From: Streptomyces sp. NBC_00083
GTDB lineage: Bacteria > Actinomycetota > Actinomycetes > Streptomycetales > Streptomycetaceae
Reading direction: 5' to 3'
DNA length: 64,000 nt
Assembly: GCF_026343295.1 (NCBI RefSeq)
Contig: NZ_JAPELY010000001.1
Location: 3,286,001-3,350,000 of the forward strand
Of this stretch, positions 16,375-24,445 are shown piece after piece. The notes below the pieces were generated by a model that saw nothing but the letters and a program-made list of their open reading frames with translations, did not search any database and was not told the origin of the DNA. Every line of letters begins with the position of its first letter. Position 1 is the first letter of the stretch. The position numbers and the translations under genes are program-made.

Positions 16375-17760
16375 CTAGACGGCGCCCTGGCGAGCGGGCT
16401 CCCGGGGTTCCGGCTGGTCCGGAACGATGGCCCCGGCGGCGGCCGCCTGGTCCGCGACGCCGGCCCCGGTGGCGGACGGCCGGTCGGCAGCGCCGGCCCC
16501 GCCGGCCGTGACCCGGTCCGCACCCTCGGCCCCGCCCGCGGCACGCAGGGCCGCCTCGACGCGGCGGTTGCTCGTCATCGTCGCCGTGATCGCGGTCATG
16601 GTGAGGAGGAGACCGGCAGCGGTGTAGATCGGGGTGCGCACGCCGTAGGCGGAGGCCAGCCAGCCACCGAGGAAGGCGCCGAACGGGGCCGCGCACATCG
16701 CCAGCATCCGCGAGGTGGAGGTGACGCGGCCCATGAGGTGCGCGGGGACGATCGTCTGGCGCAGAGACGGGGCGAGCACCATCGTGGCGCCCATGCCCGC
16801 ACCGCATACGGCCAGCGAGAGCCCTGCGACGTACGGGTTCGGGGCGGCGGCCAGCCCCAGAATGGCGAGCCCCTCGACGGCGGCCGTGCAGGTCAGCGCG
16901 GTGCCCGTGCCGAGCCGCCGGCCGAGGAAGGAGGCGATGCCCGCGCCGAGCAGGCCGCCGGTGGCCTCCGCGGTGAGAAGCAGGCCGAAACCGAAGGTGT
17001 TGATGCCGAGACGGTCGTGCGCGAAGAGGGCGAGCACGGTCTCGACGGCGATGAACGCGATGTTCCCGACCGCCGGACGCAGCGCAAGCCCCAGCAGCAA
17101 CCGATCCCTGAACACATACGACGCGCCCGCCCGCGCCTGCCGCAGCAGCGACTCCCGTGCCTGCGGTACGGGCCGGGGGGCAGCGGGCAGCGACCGTACG
17201 AGTACGGCCGACAGAGCGAACGACACCGCGTCGGTGAGCAGCGGGACCGCCCGCCCGAGCGCGAGGAGGGCACTGCCCGCGGGCGGGCCGGCGAACCCGG
17301 ACGCGGCGGTCTGCGCGCCACGCAGGCGGGAGTTGGCCCGCTCCAGGAGCGCGGGGTCGCGGCCGAGCAGGTCCGGCAGATAGGCCGTGGCGGCCGTGTC
17401 GAAGAAGAGCCCACCGAGACCGAGCAGGAAGGCCACGGTCGCGAGCAGCGGAATGCTCAGCACGTCGAGCGCGGCCGCAACCGCCGGAATCGCGAGCAGT
17501 ACCGCACGCAGCGCGTCCGTCATCCACAAAGTGCGCCGACGGTCCCAGCGGTCCACCAGCGCACCGCCGAGCACCCCGAAGAGCAGCCACGGCAGCGTCC
17601 CGGCAGCCGTGACGACGGCGAGCGCCATCGGATTCCGCGTCAACGTCAGCGCGATCAGCGGCAGCGCGGCATGTGACACCCCGTCACCCAGCGAGGACAC
17701 CGTCTGTGCGGTCCAGAGCAGACCGAACCCGGTCGCCAACTTCTCTCTCTTCACAGTCAC
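16375..17760 (-). CDS. MFS transporter (MFS_3 / enterobactin-exporter type)
   Basis: A 461-residue transporter with 10-12 predicted membrane helices. Family signs are GLLWTAQTVSSLGDGVSHAALPL at the N-terminus, LVDRWDRRRTLWMTDALRA (MFS loop 2-3 motif) near 68-86, and VPAHLMGRVTSTSRML in the central loop. The last 60 residues are an Ala/Gly/Asp-rich hydrophilic tail. It is probably a drug or metabolite exporter. The start is GTG at 17760, which overlaps the TGA of the upstream regulator as GTGA, so the two are translationally coupled and the regulator most likely controls the pump. Confidence 0.88.
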   Translation of the reverse strand: MTVKREKLATGFGLLWTAQTVSSLGDGVSHAALPLIALTLTRNPMALAVVTAAGTLPWLLFGVLGGALVDRWDRRRTLWMTDALRAVLLAIPAVAAALDVLSIPLLATVAFLLGLGGLFFDTAATAYLPDLLGRDPALLERANSRLRGAQTAASGFAGPPAGSALLALGRAVPLLTDAVSFALSAVLVRSLPAAPRPVPQARESLLRQARAGASYVFRDRLLLGLALRPAVGNIAFIAVETVLALFAHDRLGINTFGFGLLLTAEATGGLLGAGIASFLGRRLGTGTALTCTAAVEGLAILGLAAAPNPYVAGLSLAVCGAGMGATMVLAPSLRQTIVPAHLMGRVTSTSRMLAMCAAPFGAFLGGWLASAYGVRTPIYTAAGLLLTMTAITATMTSNRRVEAALRAAGGAEGADRVTAGGAGAADRPSATGAGVADQAAAAGAIVPDQPEPREPARQGAV

Positions 17761-18296
17761 TTGGAGCCCCCCTTGGGCTGCTGGTGCGATGCCGGGTGAA
17801 ACAGTGCGAAGACCAGCGACGTGTCGGGGAGCGACGGATCGGACAGCTCCCGGTACTCGTCGGCCAACGCGTCGAGCCGGGCCCCCAACTCCGCGAACTG
17901 CTCGTCGGTGAGCCGCAGATGAGCCATCCGGACGTGCCGCTCCCCGTCCGCCGGTGACGCCTCCAGGTCCGCCACCGCATGCCGCATCAGCGCGTCCCGG
18001 CCGCCCTCGCCCGGATCCGGCAGCACGATCGACCGGGCGGCCATCGCGTAGTACCGCTCGGTCACGCCGCGGACCTTCCGTGTCCGTACGACCTTCACGA
18101 GACCGGCTCGTTCGAGCAGCCGCACGTGGTAGCTGGAGCTGCCCTTCGCGAGGCCCATGCGCTCGGCGATCTGCGTGATCGTCGCGGGCTCGAAGCGGAG
18201 GACGGCCATGATCCGGTGACGCGTGAGGTTGGAAACGGCGCGTAGCTGCTCGTCCGTGGTGACGTGAACTGACTCGGGAAGGTCGTCGGTGGGCAT
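17757..18296 (-). CDS. ArsR-like winged-helix regulator
   Basis: A 179-residue helix-turn-helix protein. TDEQLRAVSNLTRHRIMAVLRFEPATITQIAERMGLAKGSSSYHVRLLERAGLVKVV at about 13-70 is an ArsR/DUF5937-style winged helix, with VRGVTERYYAMAARSI as the wing. The C-terminal half is helical (LRLTDEQFAELGARLDALADEYREL), as in Streptomyces regulators paired with MFS pumps. The ATG at 18296 was chosen; a longer in-frame start at 18461 adds an Arg-rich stretch without family features. Its TGA overlaps the start of the MFS gene. Confidence 0.86.
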   Translation of the reverse strand: MPTDDLPESVHVTTDEQLRAVSNLTRHRIMAVLRFEPATITQIAERMGLAKGSSSYHVRLLERAGLVKVVRTRKVRGVTERYYAMAARSIVLPDPGEGGRDALMRHAVADLEASPADGERHVRMAHLRLTDEQFAELGARLDALADEYRELSDPSLPDTSLVFALFHPASHQQPKGGSK

Positions 18297-18507
18297 GTCG
18301 CCAATGGTCAACGTTTCTTGACTATTGGGCAAGGGGGTCGGGTTCGATCTCTTCAAACGAAGTCGCAGGTTCCGTTTGGCTGAGTCGCCGACGGGAGGCA
18401 TCCGGTGCCTGACCCATGTCCCCGGGTACCGTCGGCAGGGCTGTTGTGTGTTGCCTGCCACGCTGGTTGACCCTCACACCGTGTCAGGCGCTGAACTCGG
18501 AGACATC

Positions 18508-19329
18508 ATGTTCACCATCGGAGACTTCGCCCGGCACGGCCGCGTCTCGGTCCGGATGCTGCGCCACTACGACGCAACCGGCCTGCTGCGTCCGGCCCAT
18601 GTCGACCCCGCCACGGGCTACCGCTCGTACACGGCCGCCCAGCTCAGCCGCCTCAATCGCGTCATCGCGCTCAAGGGTCTCGGCCTCACCCTCCAGCAGG
18701 TGCGGCAGATCTTGGACGAGGAGGTCAGCACTGAGGAACTACGGGCCATGCTGCGGTTGCGGCAGGCCGAGGTGGAGGCCGACATGGCGGCCGCCGCCGC
18801 GCGGTTGGTCCAGGTCGAGGCGAGGCTCCAGTCGATCGAGAGCGAGGGGCACATGCCCACGAATGATGTCGTCATGAAGAGCCTTCCGGCCGTCCGAGTG
18901 GCCGAGCTGACCGCGACGGCCGCGAGCTTCGAACCCGAGGACATCGGGCCGGTCATCGCGCCGCTGTACGCGGAGCTGTTCCGGCGTCTGGAGGCTGCCG
19001 GGGTCACGCCCGCTGGGGCCGGCGTCGCGTACTACGAGGACGCGCCGGGCGGCGGCGGGCAGATCAGCGTCCACGCCGCGGTCGAGGTGGCGGCGCCCCT
19101 GCAGAACGGTGCCTTCCACGTGCTGGATCTGCCGTCCGTCGAGCACGCGGCGACGATCGTGCACCAGGGCTCGATGGACACGGTGCTACCGGCGGCCCAG
19201 GCCCTGGCCCGCTGGATCGACGGCAACGGCTACGCGTCGACCGCGTACCCGCGGGAGATCAGCCTGGACTGCCCGCCCGACCGGGACGAGTGGGTGACCG
19301 AACTGCAGGTGCCGGTGACCACGCTCTGA
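18508..19329 (+). CDS. MerR-family regulator with GyrI-like effector domain
   Basis: A 273-residue MerR regulator. FTIGDFARHGRVSVRMLRHYDATGLLRPAHVDPATGYRSYTAAQLSRLNRVIALKGLGLTLQQVRQIL fills residues 2-70 and is a full MerR helix-turn-helix plus wings. A dimerisation helix rich in Ala/Arg (about 77-112) follows, then an AraC-effector/GyrI-like domain from about 118 (VRVAELTATAASFEPEDIGPVIAPLYAELFRRLE). BmrR-like proteins of this plan sense drugs. ATG at 18508 is preceded by CTCGGAGAC. No obvious target promoter with the MerR 19-bp spacer was seen; the divergent neighbour is the ArsR-like gene. Confidence 0.88.
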   Translation: MFTIGDFARHGRVSVRMLRHYDATGLLRPAHVDPATGYRSYTAAQLSRLNRVIALKGLGLTLQQVRQILDEEVSTEELRAMLRLRQAEVEADMAAAAARLVQVEARLQSIESEGHMPTNDVVMKSLPAVRVAELTATAASFEPEDIGPVIAPLYAELFRRLEAAGVTPAGAGVAYYEDAPGGGGQISVHAAVEVAAPLQNGAFHVLDLPSVEHAATIVHQGSMDTVLPAAQALARWIDGNGYASTAYPREISLDCPPDRDEWVTELQVPVTTL

Positions 19330-19395
19330 CAGGCCACAGGTGACAACTGTCAGGTGACAGCTGACAGGTATCAACTATCGGCTGACGGCTGACAT
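19330..19395. repeat. Cluster of direct and inverted GACAG motifs after MerR gene
   Basis: The 66 bases after the MerR stop carry repeated TGACAG/CTGACAG motifs and their inverse (ACTGTCA), for example GGTGACAACTGTCAGGTGACAG and GGCTGACGGCTGACA. Alternative small hairpins are possible, so it may act as a transcription stop or a degenerate repeat. No binding protein can be named. Confidence 0.4.
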
Positions 19396-19451
19396 GTGGT
19401 GTGGCGGTCCGGAGGCGGGGACCGTGAAGGTCACCCGCCGCCCGGCGTTCG

Positions 19452-19823
19452 CTACTCCGTGCCCGGTTGGGGCAATCTCCGCGTGATCCGGTCGAACAGG
19501 TCCGTCAGGGGCTCGCCGAGCTCCCGGCCGAACTCGGTGAGGCCGTAGGTGACTTGAGGCGGTGTCGTCGGCTCGACTTCGCGCCAGATCAGGCCGTCCT
19601 TGAGCAGGGCGCGCAGGGTCTGGGCGAGCATCTTCTCGCTGATGCCCCGGATGCTGTCGCGCAGTTCGAAGAACCGGAGGTCGTTGGTTCGAAGGGAGAT
19701 CAGCACCCAGATGCCCCACCGGCTCGTGACGTGGTCGACCACGTCACGAGCCGGGCAGTCCGTGTGAAACACGTCATACCGGGGGCCTCTCTCGACCCGC
19801 GTAAGCTGCGCGCCTTCGCTCAT
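19452..19823 (-). CDS. HxlR-family regulator
   Basis: A 123-residue HxlR regulator. CPARDVVDHVTSRWGIWVLISL at about 23-44 carries the conserved Cys and SRWxxWVL motif; LRFFELRDSIRGISEKMLAQTLRALLKDGLIWREV is the recognition region and VTYGLTEFGREL the wing. It is divergent from an NmrA-like reductase, a common HxlR arrangement in which the Cys senses electrophiles or oxidants. A 15-bp palindrome lies in the 106-base gap. Confidence 0.9.
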   Translation of the reverse strand: MSEGAQLTRVERGPRYDVFHTDCPARDVVDHVTSRWGIWVLISLRTNDLRFFELRDSIRGISEKMLAQTLRALLKDGLIWREVEPTTPPQVTYGLTEFGRELGEPLTDLFDRITRRLPQPGTE

Positions 19824-19849
19824 GTCCGGAGCTTACCTCTGGGTATGTT

Positions 19850-19864
19850 CTTACGAAAAGTAAG
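19850..19864. promoter_or_regulatory. Palindromic HxlR operator
   Basis: CTTAC GAAAA GTAAG: 5-bp perfect arms, 5-base centre, in the gap between the HxlR and NmrA-like starts. Its form matches known HxlR-family sites (dyads of GTAA/TTAC type). Confidence 0.55.
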
Positions 19865-19929
19865 TCCGGCTCCTAGCGTCAACATCCTTGGTGCACAGCC
19901 ACTTTGTGCACAACGATGAGGAGCTGAAC

Positions 19930-20769
19930 ATGATCGTGGTGACCGGGGCTACCGGAAACATCGGCCGGCCTTTGACGCAGGCTCTGGCCGAGGCGGGCGA
20001 GCAGGTGACGGCGGTGTCGCGGCGTGCCGCGGCGGTGCCGGACGGGGTTCGGCACCTGGTGGCCGACCTGGCCGAGCCGGCGGGTCTGACGCCCGCGCTG
20101 GAAGGGGCGAAGGCGTTGTTCCTGCTGCTCTCCGGCGATATGCACGCCCCCGACGCCAGGCCGGGCGACATCATCGACGCCGCCGCGGCCCAAGGTGTGC
20201 GCCGGGTCGTCCTGTTGTCCTCGCAGGGTGTGGCCACCAGGCCGCTCGGCCCGACGCGGGTCGCCATGCGCGCTCTGGAGGACAAGGTGAGGGAGTCGGG
20301 ACTCGACTGGGCGATCCTGCGGCCGGGTGGCTTCGCCTCCAACGCCTTCGCCTGGGCGGAGTCCGTCCGCACGCGGGGAGTGGTCGCCGCACCCTTCGGT
20401 GATGTCGGGGTGCCGGTCGTCGACCCTGCCGACATCGCCGATGTCGCGGCAGCCTGTCTGCTGGACGACCGGCACAACGGTGGGATCTACGCACTCACCG
20501 GGCCACAGGTGGTGACACCGCGTCAGCAGGCGGAGGCCATCGCCGCCGCACTCGGCACGCCGGTACGTTTCCATGAACTGACCCGCGACGAGGCCAAGGC
20601 CGGGATGACCCGGTTCGTGCCGGCAGAACTCGCCGACGACACCCTGGACATCATCTCCGCCCCCACCCCCGCCGAACTCGACATCAGCCAGGACATCGAA
20701 CGCGTCCTCGGCCGCGCTCCCCGTGCCTTCGGCGACTGGGTGGCGCGCAACATCGCCGCCTTCCGCTGA
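19930..20769 (+). CDS. NmrA-like NAD(P)-binding protein (atypical SDR)
   Basis: A 279-residue atypical SDR. MIVVTGATGNIGRPLTQALAEAGEQVTAVSRR at the N-terminus is a GATGxxG coenzyme-binding loop with Arg after strand 2 (NADP). VRRVVLLSSQGVATRP and SGLDWAILRPGGFASNAFAWA follow, as in NmrA/QOR2-type NAD(P)H-binding proteins, and the YxxxK dyad is absent. Likely a quinone reductase or redox-sensing protein. ATG at 19930 is preceded by GAGGAG; the in-frame start at 19888 lacks a site and adds nothing conserved. Divergent from the HxlR gene, its probable controller. Confidence 0.88.
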   Translation: MIVVTGATGNIGRPLTQALAEAGEQVTAVSRRAAAVPDGVRHLVADLAEPAGLTPALEGAKALFLLLSGDMHAPDARPGDIIDAAAAQGVRRVVLLSSQGVATRPLGPTRVAMRALEDKVRESGLDWAILRPGGFASNAFAWAESVRTRGVVAAPFGDVGVPVVDPADIADVAAACLLDDRHNGGIYALTGPQVVTPRQQAEAIAAALGTPVRFHELTRDEAKAGMTRFVPAELADDTLDIISAPTPAELDISQDIERVLGRAPRAFGDWVARNIAAFR

Positions 20770-20948
20770 GCGCGACTCCTGTGACGGGCCCCGGCCGCCG
20801 AGCGCGACGACGATCGCAGGCGCCGGCCGGGGCCGCCCCCCTCACAGCGATGCCGTACCCAGCGGTCGCTCGCTCTGTCCAAAGGCATAGGGCGGGATCG
20901 GTCCTGCGGCCCACGTCCGTGCCCCAGGCGCGATCCATACTGAGGGGC

Positions 20949-22652
20949 ATGCCCCTCATCAGCCGTTTTGATCCTCCTGCCCGATCTGGGGCGGACGCCG
21001 TGCCGGGTCCCGGTGGTGTGCGTGGTCCGAGCGGTCCGCACCGGAGCGGCCGGGCTTTCGCGGAGACCGTCGCCGTGGCGGGCGCAGCCCTGTTTCTCCT
21101 GGCCGTCGCGGGGCCGCTGTGGTCGCTGCCGCACCCGGTGTTCCAGCTGGGTGCGATCGTGGGCGCCGTCCTCCTCTTCGCCGTACGCCGGCATCGGCCC
21201 GGGGCCGTACTTCTGGGCCTTGCCGTGCTGGCCGGGGCGGCACCTGTCGCGGCCCCGGTGGTGGCGGCCGCCGCCTACGCGACAGCCCTCGACGTGGTCC
21301 GCCCACGGCGCCGCGCGTGGCTGCTCGGGGGCGCGAGCCTGTTGATGATGGTGTCCGCCATCGGGACGGGCCCTGCGTTCGGCCCCGGCTCGGCCGTGTA
21401 CAGCGCGGAACTCGGCTTCCTCATGGCGGCGACAGCCGTCGTGGTGCCGGGGCTCGTCGGGACGGTCCACGGGCAGCAGGCCCGGCTGCTGCGGGCGCTG
21501 CGCGAGCGCGGTGACGCGGCCGAGCGGGCCCGGCGCTCCGCCGACAACGAGGCACGCGTGCAGGAGCGCTCCCGGATCGCCGCCGAGATGCACGACCTCG
21601 TCGGCCACCGCCTCAGCCTCGTGTCGCTGCACGCGGGGGGATTGGAACTCGCTCTCGACCGGGCGGCGCCGGAGCTGCGCGAAGAGGCCGTCCTGGTCCG
21701 GCGCACCACGCGGGACGCGATGCGTGAACTGCGCCAGACCCTCGGCGTGCTCGGACCGCTCGGCCGTGACACCGGCCCGGACGCGCTCACCGATGACACC
21801 GGCACCACGAGCGATGTCGCAGCACTCGTCAAGGAGTCCCGCGACGGCGGCATCGACGTCCGCCTGACCTGGAACGGCCCCGACGTGGACACGCGCCCCG
21901 CGCCCGTGCGGCGCGCGGTCCACCGCGTGGTGCGGGAGGCGCTGACCAACGTCCACCGGTACGCCCACTCCGCCCAGGTGACCGTGCGGGTCGAGCACGA
22001 CGAACGCGCGGTGAGGGTGATCGTCCACAACAGCGCGCCCGCCCGGCCATCGGACACCACGCCCACGGAGGGAACGGGGCGCGGCCTGACGGGGTTGCGC
22101 GAACGGGTCGACCTGCTCGGCGGCACCTTCGCGGCGGGCGCCGGTCCCGACGGCGGGTTCCTGGTGAGGGCGACCCTGCCCGCGGAGCCCGCCGACACCG
22201 TCATGAGCAAGGCACTCGGCGCCGGGGCCGAGGAGCCGCCGACGCCCAGGAATGCCGGGGCGTCGTTGCCGGACGGCGACCGCCGCACCGTGGGCGCCCT
22301 GATGGCCCTCCTGGGCGCGTCCGCGCTCTGGGTGCTGATGGCGCTCGCGATCGCCCTCGTGTACGGCCAGCCCCGGCACGAGACCCGCCATCCGCAGCCA
22401 CGGCTGGGCATGACGTACGAGGAGTTGAACGGGGTGTTCGACAGCCCCGCCGAACGCGCCGCCGCCACCGGGCACGAACCGCCGCGCCCGGCCCGCGCGG
22501 TGGGCTGTGTCTTCCCGGCCGCCGGCCGCGGACCCCGCCCGGGATCCTTCGGCATCACCCGCTACTGCTTCGACGCGGCCCAGCGCCTGATCTCCATCGA
22601 CCGCTTCACCGTCCCGTCCGTACAGGACGCCCAGCCATGGGAGAGCCGATGA
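20949..22652 (+). CDS. Two-component sensor histidine kinase with C-terminal membrane tail
   Basis: A 567-residue DesK/NarL-class kinase. About five or six membrane helices fill the first 170 residues, then a coiled segment, then the dimerisation/phosphotransfer domain ERSRIAAEMHDLVGHRLSLVSLHAGG with the phospho-acceptor His at residue 215, and an ATPase domain with REALTNVHRYAHSAQVTV (N box) and GRGLTGLRERVDLLGGTF (G box). Unusually, after the ATPase a further membrane helix (ALMALLGASALWVLMALAIALV, about 450-472) leads to a 95-residue tail with two Cys that should lie outside. ATG at 20949 follows GAGGGG. It overlaps the response regulator gene by four bases. Confidence 0.92.
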   Translation: MPLISRFDPPARSGADAVPGPGGVRGPSGPHRSGRAFAETVAVAGAALFLLAVAGPLWSLPHPVFQLGAIVGAVLLFAVRRHRPGAVLLGLAVLAGAAPVAAPVVAAAAYATALDVVRPRRRAWLLGGASLLMMVSAIGTGPAFGPGSAVYSAELGFLMAATAVVVPGLVGTVHGQQARLLRALRERGDAAERARRSADNEARVQERSRIAAEMHDLVGHRLSLVSLHAGGLELALDRAAPELREEAVLVRRTTRDAMRELRQTLGVLGPLGRDTGPDALTDDTGTTSDVAALVKESRDGGIDVRLTWNGPDVDTRPAPVRRAVHRVVREALTNVHRYAHSAQVTVRVEHDERAVRVIVHNSAPARPSDTTPTEGTGRGLTGLRERVDLLGGTFAAGAGPDGGFLVRATLPAEPADTVMSKALGAGAEEPPTPRNAGASLPDGDRRTVGALMALLGASALWVLMALAIALVYGQPRHETRHPQPRLGMTYEELNGVFDSPAERAAATGHEPPRPARAVGCVFPAAGRGPRPGSFGITRYCFDAAQRLISIDRFTVPSVQDAQPWESR

Positions 22653-23326
22653 CCGAGCCGCCCCGTCCGATCCGGGTCCTGCTGGCCGACGACGAGGAGA
22701 TGATCCGGCACGGCGTCCGGCTGATCCTGCGCCATGCCGACGGCATCGACGTGGTCGCCGAGGCCGCCGACGGGCACCGGGCCGTCGCCGAGGCCGCCGT
22801 CCACCACCCGGACGTGGCCCTGGTGGACATCCGCATGCCGCGGTGCGACGGTCTCGCCGCGATCCGGCCGCTGCTCGCTCTCGACCCCGCTCCGCGGGTC
22901 GTGATGCTGACGACGTTCGGCGACGACGACAACGTGATGCGGGCCCTGCGCGACGGCGCCGCGGGGTTCCTCCTGAAGGACGAGGGGCCGCAGGAGCTGA
23001 TCAGCGCGGTCCGCGCGGCGGCGGCCGGCGATGCGGTGCTCTCCCCCGGAGTCACCGGCGCGGTGATCACCCGCATGCTGCACCGGGGCGCCGCGGACAC
23101 CGGCGCGCGGGGTCCTGCGGATGAGCGGATCGCCCGGCTGACCGTTCGCGAGCGGGAGGTCCTGACGATGCTGGGGGAGGGCATGTCCAACCAGGACATC
23201 GCGGCCCGGCTGACCATCGGCATTGGCACCGTGAAGACCCATGTGAGCGCCGTGCTGGACAAGACCGGGTCGACGAGCCGCGTACAGGCGGCCCTCCTGG
23301 CACACCGGTCCGGACTGTGCCCCTGA
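22649..23326 (+). CDS. NarL/LuxR-family response regulator
   Basis: A 225-residue response regulator. The receiver domain has the acidic pocket LLADDEE (residues 11-17), the phospho-acceptor Asp at residue 60 (LVDIRMP), VVMLTTF and FLLKDE (Lys). The C-terminal LuxR helix-turn-helix is LTVREREVLTMLGEGMSNQDIAARLTIGIGTVKTHVSAVLDKTG. The start at 22649 overlaps the kinase stop (ATGA) with GGGAGAG upstream; an in-frame ATG at 22637 is also possible. With the kinase it forms one signal pathway, and the ABC genes downstream are its natural candidate target. Confidence 0.93.
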   Translation: MTEPPRPIRVLLADDEEMIRHGVRLILRHADGIDVVAEAADGHRAVAEAAVHHPDVALVDIRMPRCDGLAAIRPLLALDPAPRVVMLTTFGDDDNVMRALRDGAAGFLLKDEGPQELISAVRAAAAGDAVLSPGVTGAVITRMLHRGAADTGARGPADERIARLTVREREVLTMLGEGMSNQDIAARLTIGIGTVKTHVSAVLDKTGSTSRVQAALLAHRSGLCP

Positions 23327-23368
23327 CCGCCGATCGGCCCGCAGTGCGGGCGACGGCAAGCGGCCGGC

Positions 23369-23417
23369 CTCTGCCGAAGGGCAGAGACGATCCTCTCGCC
23401 CCTGCCCTTCGGCAGAG
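23369..23417. promoter_or_regulatory. 16-bp perfect inverted repeat between response regulator and ABC genes
   Basis: CTCTGCCGAAGGGCAG (23369-23384) and its exact complement CTGCCCTTCGGCAGAG (23402-23417), 17 bases apart. Each arm is itself a small palindrome (CTGCC-GAAG-GGCAG and CTGCC-CTTC-GGCAG), so the element can also be read as two tandem dyads 33 bases apart. It could terminate the kinase/regulator transcript or be a double operator for the response regulator in front of the ABC operon. Confidence 0.55.
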
Positions 23418-23525
23418 CCCACATCACCACCTGGCGGCCGATGTTCACGCAGGTGAGAACGCCAAGGATGGGAACCTCCCGGCTCGCGAACGCTCGTGGG
23501 CCACCGTTCCCCATCCGGAGTCCTC

Positions 23526-24341
23526 GTGCCCAAGCCGCCTCTTCCCTTCGAACCCTTCGAACCCTTCCGACCTTCCGCAGCCCCCGGCGCCACCGCCGAG
23601 CCGGCGGCCCGCGCCACCCGACTGACCAAGGTCTACGGGAGAGGCGACACCCAGGTCACGGCGCTGGACGGGGTGACCGTGGAGTTCGGCCGGGCCCGCT
23701 TCACCGCGGTCATGGGCCCCTCCGGGTCCGGCAAGTCGACCCTGATGCACTGCATGGCCGGTCTCGACCGCGCCACCTCGGGTTCCGCGCGCATCGGGAG
23801 CGTCGAACTGACCGAATTGACGGACCGTCAACTCACGGCGGTGCGGCGGGAGAAGATCGGCTTCGTCTTCCAGGGCTTCAACCTGCTGCCCACCCTCACG
23901 GCGCACGAGAACATGACCCTCCCGCTGCGCCTGGCCGGGCGCCGCCCCGACCCCGCGTGGTCGGACACCGTCATCGCCGCCACGGGACTCGCGGAGCGCC
24001 TCGCGCACCGGCCGGCCGAACTCTCCGGCGGCCAGCAGCAGCGCGTCGCGGTGGCCCGAGCCCTGATGTCCCGACCGGAGATCGTCTTCGCCGACGAGCC
24101 CACCGGCAACCTCGACTCACGTTCCGGCGCGCACGTACTGGGCTTCCTGCGCGACTCCGTCGAGGAGTTGGGCCAGACCGTGGTGATGGTGACCCACGAT
24201 CCGGTCGCCGCCGCCCACGCGGACCGCGTCGTCTTTCTCGCCGACGGCCGGCCCGTGGACGAACTGCACGCACCGACGTCCGGGGCCGTGCTCGACCGGA
24301 TGCTCGCCTTCGAGGAGACCCAGGACCGGCACGCCGACTGA
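23526..24341 (+). CDS. ABC transporter ATP-binding protein (MacB/LolD-like)
   Basis: A 271-residue ATPase. Walker A GPSGSGKST, Q-loop FVFQGFNLLPTLTAHENM, signature LSGGQQQR, Walker B IVFADEPTGNLD and the switch His in MVTHDP are all present, so it should be active. The NLDSRSG ending is typical of ATPases paired with FtsX-like permeases. GTG at 23526 is preferred (GGAG five bases upstream) over an in-frame GTG at 23496; a Pro/Phe-rich segment PLPFEPFEPF precedes the ATPase. It is followed by the permease gene after a 104-base gap rich in C. The pair forms an exporter-type complex of unknown substrate, probably for a peptide or antibiotic. Confidence 0.94.
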   Translation: MPKPPLPFEPFEPFRPSAAPGATAEPAARATRLTKVYGRGDTQVTALDGVTVEFGRARFTAVMGPSGSGKSTLMHCMAGLDRATSGSARIGSVELTELTDRQLTAVRREKIGFVFQGFNLLPTLTAHENMTLPLRLAGRRPDPAWSDTVIAATGLAERLAHRPAELSGGQQQRVAVARALMSRPEIVFADEPTGNLDSRSGAHVLGFLRDSVEELGQTVVMVTHDPVAAAHADRVVFLADGRPVDELHAPTSGAVLDRMLAFEETQDRHAD

Positions 24342-24445
24342 CCACCCGCACCGGCCTCACTCCTCACCGCCGCCCTCCTTCCCCGCCGCCCTCCTTCCCC
24401 GCCCCGCACCGGCCCCCCTCCCTTCCCGAACCGCGGAAAGCCCCC

